Origin: Diadophis punctatus similis
Lineage: Eukaryota; Chordata; Lepidosauria; Squamata; Dipsadidae
Length of the DNA stretch: 64,000 nt
Assembly: GCA_023053685.1 (NCBI GenBank)
Contig: JALIGW010000026.1
Coordinates: forward strand, 5,545,684-5,609,683
Direction: 5' to 3'
Below the pieces are notes generated by a model that was not told the origin of the DNA, did not search any database, and saw nothing but the letters and a program-made list of their open reading frames with translations. A program made the position numbers and the translations under genes. Positions 57,598 to 64,000 of the stretch are shown here, one piece after another (the first letter of the stretch is position 1; each line of letters starts with the position of its first letter).

Positions 57598-57599
57598 TA

Positions 57600-57727
57600 T
57601 GTTAAGGAAAGAATTCCCCCTTAGAGGCGACATTGGATCTTTTGCTTGGAATTCAAATACTTAGAAATAAAACCGAGGTTAAAATGTCTAATAGAAAGGT
57701 GCGTCTTATACTCTGAAAAATACGGTA
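57600..57727 (-). mobile_element. LTR fragment joined to a TIR-element end
   Basis: 57600-57698 is the right end of the solo-LTR family (TGTTAAGGAAAGAATTCCCC, antisense), abruptly followed by GGTGCGTCTTATACTCTGAA, the end of the CCGTATTTTTCGG element. Confidence 0.8.
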
Positions 57728-58401
57728 CTTTTCATCCATTGCTTCTTGTCCTGCCTTCGAAATTTCTTTCTTTTTACTTTGGTGGGGTAATAAATGAACA
57801 ATGAAAAACCTTTCCCCTTACCTATGTCTTAATCTGAAGCGGAGCAACTATTCCTTTTAACCAAGGAACAATAAACTGGCAATCTGGGGCAGAGTGGCGT
57901 GTGTAGTAGGCCTTGCTCTCTGGAATCTATAGTATTCGTTTTTCCAAGTTGTGAAGAAACAAACTGAAAGTTCGTGATGTGTTGTCACAACAGGAAACAG
58001 CCTGCTGTATCTTCTTCCTCCTTATGTTTGAGAAGCGCTGTGTGCAAAGAAACACGGTCATTTTTAAAAAAACAACAACAACATTTCCCCATATCAACTG
58101 AAAGAGAAATTAAACTTAACAGTGCAATGATAAGAACGTTTTAATTTGGAAACTGAATTTAAACGATGTGCAGTTTTATGATCAGAGCTACGCAGACAGC
58201 AACCAGGGTTGTGAATTGTGATGAAGCCATTGCGTGGTCCAGGTAACGGGAACCGGGCAGCCCGGTTACGTATGTGATCAAATTCAAGATGCTTACCTTA
58301 GCTGGAGTCAATGCTGTGGTTTAACTTGCTTCTACAATGGGGCTGATGCCTACTCATCGTGGATTAATTCTTTCCCTAATTCCCCTTTTTTATTTTTGCA
58401 G
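57728..58401. other. STXBP1 intron 1, 3' part
   Basis: Single-copy-looking intron that ends in a TTTTTTATTTTTGCAG acceptor. Confidence 0.5.
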
Positions 58402-58451
58402 AGATTATGGCTGATGTCATAAAGAAAGTAAAAAAGAAGGGAGAATGGAAG
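58402..58451 (+). CDS. STXBP1: STXBP1 exon 2
   Basis: Exon of 50 bp between TTTTTGCAG and GTGAGT. After two bases closing Lys13 it encodes IMADVIKKVKKKGEWK (residues 14-29). Human Munc18-1 has IMHDVIKKVKKKGEWK and Munc18-2 has ILSGVIRSVKKDGEWK, so this is STXBP1. The His-to-Ala change at the third position is the only visible difference from human. Confidence 0.97.
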
Positions 58452-58737
58452 GTGAGTTCAAAACAAATCAATGGCCTTTTCATACCTAGACTGTTTGATG
58501 CCTATATCCCACTGCCATTTGACTTGGTTTCTGATTTAGTCTGTTTTCTGAGTTTACACAACGTTCAATCACATCCACACAAGTATAACCAAGGTAACCT
58601 TCGCTCAATGCACCTTAACCTTCGGTAACCTTAGCACAATGTGTGACTGCTGTCTCTAGGTCTGAATTTTACTTGAAGAAATGGGTTACCTGAGGATATC
58701 TAACTCACCACCCATTTCAACCTACAACTGTAGACGA

Positions 58738-58965
58738 TAGCAACAGCACTTAGACTTATAAACCGCTTCACAGGGCTTTACAACCCTCTCTAAGCTGTGT
58801 TCAGAGTCAGCCTCTTGCCCCCAACAATCTGGGTCCTCATTTTACCCACCTCGGAAGGATGGAAGGCTGAGTCAACCCTGAGCTGGTCAGGATCGAACTC
58901 CTGACAGCGGACAGAGTTAGCCTGCAATACTGCATTCTGACCACTGCGCCACCATGGCTCTTATT
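58738..58965 (-). mobile_element. tRNA-derived SINE, antisense
   Basis: The - strand starts AGAGCCATGGTGGCGCAGTG, has GAGTTCGATCCTGACCAGCT and a tail ending TTGCTATCG, the same family as 17578-17818. Confidence 0.9.
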
Positions 58966-58973
58966 GTAGATTA

Positions 58974-58988
58974 GATAGATAGATAGAT

Positions 58989-59083
<95 letters not shown>
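58974..59083. repeat. (GATA)n(GACA)n Bkm-type array
   Basis: GATA to ~59035, then GACA to 59083, between two SINEs. Confidence 0.96.
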
Positions 59084-59084
<1 letters not shown>

Positions 59085-59240
59085 TACAATAGCACTAGCA
59101 CTTAGACTTATATACAGCTTCACAGTGCTTTACATCCCTCTCTAAGCGGTTTACAGAGTCAGCCTCTGGCCCCCAACAATCTGGGTCCTCATTTTACCGA
59201 CCTCAGAATGATGGAAGTCTGAGTCAACCATGAGCCGGTG
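59085..59240 (-). mobile_element. tRNA-derived SINE, 5'-truncated, antisense
   Basis: Tail and body of the same SINE (CTCTCTAAGCGGTTTACAGA; CAACAATCTGGGTCCTCATT). Confidence 0.88.
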
Positions 59241-59267
59241 ATGGATAACAACTACTTTTTTTACCAC

Positions 59268-59882
59268 CTTCTCCTTCTCCTTCTTTTCCTTCCCCTTCTC
59301 CTTCCCCTTCCCCTTCTCCTTCCTTTTCTTGTCCACCTTATCTATCTTCTCCTTCTTTTCCTTCTCCTTCCTCTTCCCCTTCCTCTTCCCCTTCCCCTTC
59401 CTCTTCCTCTTCCACTTCCTCTTCTTGTCCGCTTTATCTATCTTCTCCTTCCCCTTCCCCTTCCTCTTCCTCTTCCCCTTCCCCTTCCCCTTCCCCTTCC
59501 CCTTCCCCTTCCCCTTCCCCTTCCCCTTCCCCTTCCTCTTCCCCTTCCTCTTCCCCTTCCCCTTCCCCTTCCTCTTCCTCTTCCACTTCCTCTTCTTGTC
59601 CGCTTTATCTATCTTCTCCTTCCCCTTCCTCTTCCCCTTCCCCTTCCCCTTCCCCTTCCCCTTCCTCTTCCTCTTCCTCTTCCCCTTCCTCTTCTTGTCC
59701 ACCTTATCGATCTCCTCCTCCTCCTCCTTCCCCTTCCCCTTCCCCTTCCCCTTCCCCTTCTTGTCCGCCTTATCTATCTTCTCCTCCTTGTCCTTGTCCT
59801 TGTCCTTGTCCTTCTCCTCCTCCTCCTCCTCCTCCTCCTCCTCCTCCTCCTCCTCCTCCTCCTCCTCCTCCTCCTCCTCCCA
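59268..59882. repeat. Polypyrimidine CTTCCC / (TCC)n array
   Basis: CTTCCC hexamers with recurring TTGTCCGCTTTATCTATCTT or CTTGTCCACCTTATC landmarks at ~59330, 59425, 59597, 59695 and 59760, then pure (TCC)n. It ends 145 bp before STXBP1 exon 3. Confidence 0.93.
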
Positions 59883-59999
59883 GTACCATCATCTGGATAC
59901 ATAGGGGTCCACTTGTTTTTCTGAGCCATTTTAGTGGGGCAGAGGGCCTTCTCTCAGGTAGATTTAATGCCTAGAGCCAATTCAGACTCTTGGGAGTGA

Positions 60000-60500
<501 letters not shown>

Positions 60501-60631
60501 GGAAGCTACCAGGAAGCTAAGAAAGGAAAGCTAGCTGGGGATTGGGAGATAACTTTCAAAGGGAATTGATCTCCAGATTTGAATCGAAGCTAAGGGTCCT
60601 GAAACGTCCAACCTTCGTTCTTATTTCCTTC

Positions 60632-60970
60632 TGTTAAGGGGAGAATTCCCCCGTAGAGGCGACATTGGATCTTTTGCTTGGAATTCAAATACTTATAAAT
60701 AAAGCCGAGATTAAAATGTCTAATAGAAAATATTTATTTCAGTACAAAACAATATAAAACAATAAATCCTGAATAAACTACATCTTTGCTACGTAACACG
60801 TCCTTCCAGGTCGTAAGGCATAACAGAAGTGATTAATGGTGGATAGGAATGTAGACATGCGCAGAACATCATATCACGTGTTCTGCTTGTATTGGGAAGT
60901 ACCATAATATTTAGAATAGGGGTGCATCACCCTGCATAGACTCACAACTGACAATATTCACATCGTGACA
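60632..60970 (-). mobile_element. Solo LTR, target duplication CCTTC
   Basis: 339 bp; the - strand begins TGTCACGATGTGAATATTGT and ends CTCCCCTTAACA. CCTTC flanks it at 60627-60631 and 60971-60975 (5/5). It lies 62 bp upstream of STXBP1 exon 4. Confidence 0.94.
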
Positions 60971-61032
60971 CCTTCTGCTCTCTTTCTTTCTTGCAATCTC
61001 TGCTTGTCCCCGTTGGGTGTGGCTGTATCCAG

Positions 61033-61109
61033 TTGTAGAAGATATTAATAAGCGCCGAGAGCCGCTGCCTAGCCTGGAGGCTGTGTATCTCATCACTCCA
61101 TCCGAAAAG
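61033..61109 (+). CDS. STXBP1: STXBP1 exon 4
   Basis: Exon of 77 bp between TATCCAG and GTGGGT. It closes Ile57 and encodes [20 protein letters not shown] and TPSEK (residues 58-82), including Glu59 and Lys63 of the syntaxin-binding surface. It is identical to human Munc18-1 as recalled; Munc18-2 has PIPSLEAIYLLSP here. The acceptor has a short, C-poor tract, partly because a solo LTR lies only 62 bp upstream. Confidence 0.98.
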
Positions 61110-61232
61110 GTGGGTTTTGCGTTAATAGGATAGCTCTCCAGGTTGGGTACAGCATCCAACAGAATAACAGAATTGGAAAGTACCTTGGAGGTCTTCTAGC
61201 CCAGTCCCCTACACAAGCAGGAGACCCTAAAC

Positions 61233-61902
61233 CAGTGCTTCTCAATTATTTTCTGTTGCGCCCCCCCTAGGAAGAAGTAAACATTTCGCGCGCGCCCCCA
61301 ACTCTCCGATCTGGGCCTCAGTGGAATTTTAGTGTTAATATTTATTATTTTACTTATTATAAGGTGCAAGCAAACTATTGGCTGGGGAAAGGCTGCTCTA
61401 CCCACTTACCTGGGAGTAAGTCACACTGAACTCAGTGGAGCCTGTTTTCGGTTAGGCAGGCATAGGCTACCGTGGTTAGGGACCTCTTTTGACACGGGGC
61501 CAGGCCAGCTTAATCAAGCCGATGTTTTGGAGTCGCCGGCCTGGCCCATAAGCGCCGCCTCTGCCGGGCACTCACAGCGAATGGTGTGGAAGGAGGCTTT
61601 AGGGTGCCGTTTGAAGCTTTCACCCAATTGCAGAGGATGCTCCTCCTTGTCCAGCAGCAGGTTCGCCACGCCGTTCATGGCTACCGCGGCACCCGCCGAG
61701 AACAACAAGAGCCCACACAGCCGCCCCGCCTGGCCGCCTTCTCTTCTAGGCTCGGAGCAGCGTGCAACTGGGAAAACACTCCCTGTCTGGGGGAATCAAT
61801 CGAGAGGGACAACGCCTGTTCCCCGGGGTCACACGCGCCCCCCCTGGCATCGCTCCGCGCCCCCCCCCCAGGGGGGCACACCCCACTATTTGAGAAACAC
61901 TG
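61233..61902. mobile_element. hAT-type element carrying an EAF1-like exon
   Basis: 670 bp; starts CAGTGCTTCTCAATTATTTT and ends CACTATTTGAGAAACACTG, so the terminal repeats are about 13 bp (CAGTGYTTCTCAA). CCCTAAAC flanks it at 61225-61232 and 61903-61910 (8/8). The interior is GC- and CpG-rich, unlike the surrounding intron, and includes the EAF1-like segment at 61576-61678. It has no transposase frame, so it would need a hAT transposase in trans. Confidence 0.9.
61576..61678 (-). pseudogene. EAF1: Captured EAF1 exon 1 fragment
   Basis: The - strand opens with ATG at 61678 and reads [20 protein letters not shown], then [14 protein letters not shown], then T and GTGAGT. Human EAF1, a partner of the ELL elongation factors, begins MNGTANPLLDREEHCLRLGE, then SFEKRPRASFHTIRYDF; by my alignment 25 of 34 residues are identical. 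The split after the first base of the next codon also fits an exon border. The presence of the GT donor and of GC-rich upstream sequence argues for capture of genomic DNA rather than a spliced retrocopy. The rest of EAF1 is absent, so no working protein is expected. Identity is from memory of the human protein. Confidence 0.75.
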
Positions 61903-62215
61903 CCCTAAACCATCCTGGACAAATGACCATCTAATCTCTTCTTGAAAAACTCCAGTGTTGGAACACCCACAACTTCTGGAGATAAGCTGTTCCACTGCTG
62001 TTGGAAAATTTCTCCTTAATTCTAGGTTGCTTTTTCCCCTTGATAAGTTTCCATCCGTTACTTCTTGTCCATCGCTTCAGTGCTCTGAAAAATAGGTTGT
62101 CCCCCTCTTCTTTGTAACAGCCCCTCAAATATTGAAAGGCTGCTATCATGTCACCCCAGCATCTTCATTAGACTAGACGTACCCAGTTCCTGCAACTCTT
62201 CAATGCATGTTTATA

Positions 62216-62483
62216 TCTTTTCAACTGTTTTCCTTTTGGTACGGCAGTGTGCTATCCAAACAAAGACACTAAACCACAGGAAGAAGTGAAGTTGTCTTAT
62301 AACAGTGTACTATTTCTATCATATTCCTGTTTCCACTGTCAAAACCTTATTGCTCCAAGGTCCCATTTTTACCTTTATAACACCGCAAATAAATAAATAA
62401 ATAAATTAATTAATTAATTAATTAATTAATTAATAGGCTGATATTCTTGCTAAGAAGTAAATCCATTTAATCTTCTTTCTCAG
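62216..62483. other. STXBP1 intron 4, 3' part
   Basis: AT-rich, with an (AAAT)n/(AATT)n run at ~62385-62435. Confidence 0.6.
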
Positions 62484-62562
62484 TCAGTGGAGTCTCTCAT
62501 TGCTGACTTCAAGGAACCGCCAAATGCCAAATATCGAGCGGCGCATGTCTTCTTCACGGACT
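62484..62562 (+). CDS. STXBP1: STXBP1 exon 5
   Basis: Exon of 79 bp between TTTCTCAG and GTAAGT, encoding [20 protein letters not shown] and HVFFTD (residues 83-108) plus one base. Human has [26 protein letters not shown]. The few changes (His to Glu, Ser to Ala, Asp to Glu, Thr to Asn) fall on the variable outer helix. Confidence 0.97.
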
Positions 62563-62660
62563 GTAAGTATGGAATCAACTGGGGTTCCATCTCTGGGTTG
62601 TAATCTTTCTGAAGCTCCACCCCGTTTTCAGAATCCGATTTGGGGCCACGCATCAAACTA

Positions 62661-63156
62661 CCGTATTTTTCGGAGTATAAGACGCACCGGAGTATAAGAC
62701 GCACCTTAGTTTTTGGGGAGGAAAATAGGGGAAAACAATCTGCCTACCAGGTATTCATCTGGCTAGCATCCTTAGTCTGGTCAGCTTCAGCACATTATTT
62801 TATCTCCTGGTTAGGACTTAAAAAAACCTTCTTCGGAGAGAGTAACAATGAAAGAGCATGCAAGCCAGTAAGAGCTGGGAAGATCGTTAGCACCTGGTTA
62901 GGGCTAGAAAAAAACTTATTCTGAGCAAGTAGAGCAATGAAAAAAAATTCTGCAAAGACTTGGGGCTGGAAAAACCTTCTTTGGAGAGAGTAACAATGAA
63001 AAAGCCTGCAAGGTAAGAGCTGGGAAGATCTGTTAGCACCTAGTCAGGGCTGGAAAAAAAGCTTTGAAAAAGCTACATTCAGAGTATAAGACGCACCCAA
63101 ATTTTCAGCCACTTTTAGGGAGGAAAAAGGTGCGTCTTATACTCCAAAAAATACGG
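62661..63156. mobile_element. TIR element (CCGTATTTTTCGGAGTATAAG family), full copy
   Basis: 496 bp; left CCGTATTTTTCGGAGTATAA, right inverted CCGTATTTTTTGGAGTATAA, TA on both sides (62659-62660, 63157-63158). Internal sequence is shared with 25365-25765 and includes short tandem repeats of TTCGGAGAGAGTAACAATGA. Non-coding. Confidence 0.88.
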
Positions 63157-63702
63157 TATATAGTTCATCTGCAATAGAAGCAACTGCTTTAATGAGACCC
63201 CGGCCACCTTCACCTAAACTAGCTCTGTTTCTAGGCTCACACAAGCCATTTGTAGATTTGCATAGCATGCTAAGTCAATAAATGAATTCCAAAGTAAGGC
63301 TATAATCCACGCCAGCCTCTCGTGCAAAATCCTAGATTGTGTGAAAGCAGCCGTTGAGCAATCTGGTGTCTTGCATTGGAAGATACTGAACTGAACTGAA
63401 CTGTGAATGGATCTTTCTCCATAGTGGGTGGAGCTAGCCTCCAAGAATGGGATGATACAATCCATCAGCCAATCAGGACTGAGTCTGACTCTATAAAAAC
63501 TGTCCTCCTGATGAGCTCCCCCTCTTTCGACTCAGTCTTCAAAGACCGTTCCCAAATCCTTGGACCCCAACCTCTTCTGGAACCATTCTTCATGCTATCC
63601 TTGCAGTGGGTGGAATAATCTGCAATTATCATCTTTAAGGCAAATTAATGGGTTTGTTTGTGTTGTCTAACCTTTGTGGTTGCTGTCTCTTTCTGTTCTC
63701 AG
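63157..63702. other. STXBP1 intron 5, 3' part
   Basis: Contains AGCCAATCAGGACTGAG (63457) and CTCTATAAAAACTG (63490), a CCAAT/TATA-like pair that could belong to an old LTR. I see no coding exon apart from the one at 63703. Confidence 0.45.
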
Positions 63703-63806
63703 CTTGCCCAGATTCCTTATTCAACGAACTGGTCAAATCCCGGGCAGCCAAAGTCATCAAGACTCTGACGGAGATCAACATTGCTTTCCTGCCCTATGAG
63801 TCCCAG
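63703..63806 (+). CDS. STXBP1: STXBP1 exon 6 (last in window)
   Basis: Exon of 104 bp between GTTCTCAG and GTAAAC. After two bases closing Ser109 it encodes [20 protein letters not shown] and [14 protein letters not shown] (residues 110-143). Human has [20 protein letters not shown]. This completes domain 1 of Munc18-1 and enters domain 2. The remaining exons lie to the right of the window. Confidence 0.98.
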
Positions 63807-63966
63807 GTAAACTGTTGACTGAGCTAGAAGTGAAGATAGACTATTTGGATGTAACTACATTTATATCCGTTCATTCTGTTTCTCCTCTGGACTGTCAGTG
63901 CTCTGTCTCATTGGTGCAAGTTTTCTTTGTAAGATGCGCCAAAGTTTTGGACAAAATTACCCAATG

Positions 63967-64000
63967 ATAGCAATAGCAATAGCACTTATATACCGCTTCA
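63967..64000 (-). mobile_element. SINE 3' tail cut by the window edge
   Basis: AGCAATAGCAATAGCACTTA and TATACCGCTTCA is the inverted tail of the tRNA-derived SINE. Confidence 0.85.

Larger units (their letters stand above)
61155..62215 (-). mobile_element. CR1 LINE 3' part split by a hAT element
   Basis: Antisense CR1 at 61155-61232 continues at 61903-62215 (CCATCCTGGACAAATGACCA; TTACTTCTTGTCCATCGCTT). Confidence 0.9.

Noticed and set aside
61332..61995. Several 100-200-codon frames in the hAT element other than the EAF1-like one
   Set aside because: They result from high GC content; none resembles a transposase or a known protein.
63400..63650. CCAAT and TATA boxes as a promoter for a hidden gene
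   Set aside because: No exon follows except STXBP1 exon 6, which has a normal acceptor. An old LTR is more likely, but no ends or target duplication could be found.

Overview
The window is nuclear DNA from a vertebrate, most probably a snake. It shows widely spaced exons with canonical GT/AG splice sites, CR1, L2-like, L1 and BovB/RTE LINE fragments, tRNA-derived SINEs of squamate type, many hAT-type MITEs, Bkm-type GATA/GACA arrays and long AATAG arrays. A 100-base N gap (3303-3402) shows that it is an assembled scaffold. No prokaryotic features were seen. The species assignment is inference from repeat content only.

Three protein-coding genes are present. (1) The 3' two-thirds of NIBAN2 (FAM129B), + strand, nine exons from 2988 to 20775; the first exons lie to the left of the window. 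One exon (10121-10307) lacks one base relative to the expected reading frame. (2) SLC31A2 (CTR2, copper transporter 2), - strand, three coding exons (35449-35383, 30268-30085, 26433-26265), with a likely promoter and 5' exon near 42.75-42.88 kb. (3) The 5' part of STXBP1 (Munc18-1), + strand, exons 1-6 (48917 to 63806, residues 1-143); the gene runs off the right edge.

Layout: 0-20.8 kb holds NIBAN2 exons in introns filled with polypyrimidine/polypurine tracts and GGAT/GATA minisatellites. 20.8-26.2 kb is the convergent 3' intergenic region. 26.2-42.9 kb is SLC31A2. 42.9-48.4 kb is a repeat-filled spacer. 48.4-48.9 kb is the GC-rich STXBP1 promoter. 48.9-64 kb is STXBP1 introns crowded with solo LTRs and nested MITEs. 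The genes have unrelated jobs (junction/survival scaffold, copper handling, synaptic vesicle fusion) and are neighbours only by position. The order NIBAN2(+) SLC31A2(-) STXBP1(+) differs from the human arrangement as I know it, where NIBAN2 and STXBP1 are head to head and SLC31A2 lies elsewhere on chromosome 9.

The most unusual item is a 670-bp hAT-type element in STXBP1 intron 4 (61233-61902, perfect 8-bp target duplication). It carries what looks like exon 1 of EAF1, with start codon and splice donor: a captured host-gene fragment inside a DNA transposon. Also notable are three hAT insertions at one equivalent position of CR1 copies, two of them in tandem sharing target duplications. There are five solo LTRs of one family, each with a 5-bp target duplication, within 17 kb, and a tandem array whose unit is an internally deleted SINE plus TTCC repeats.
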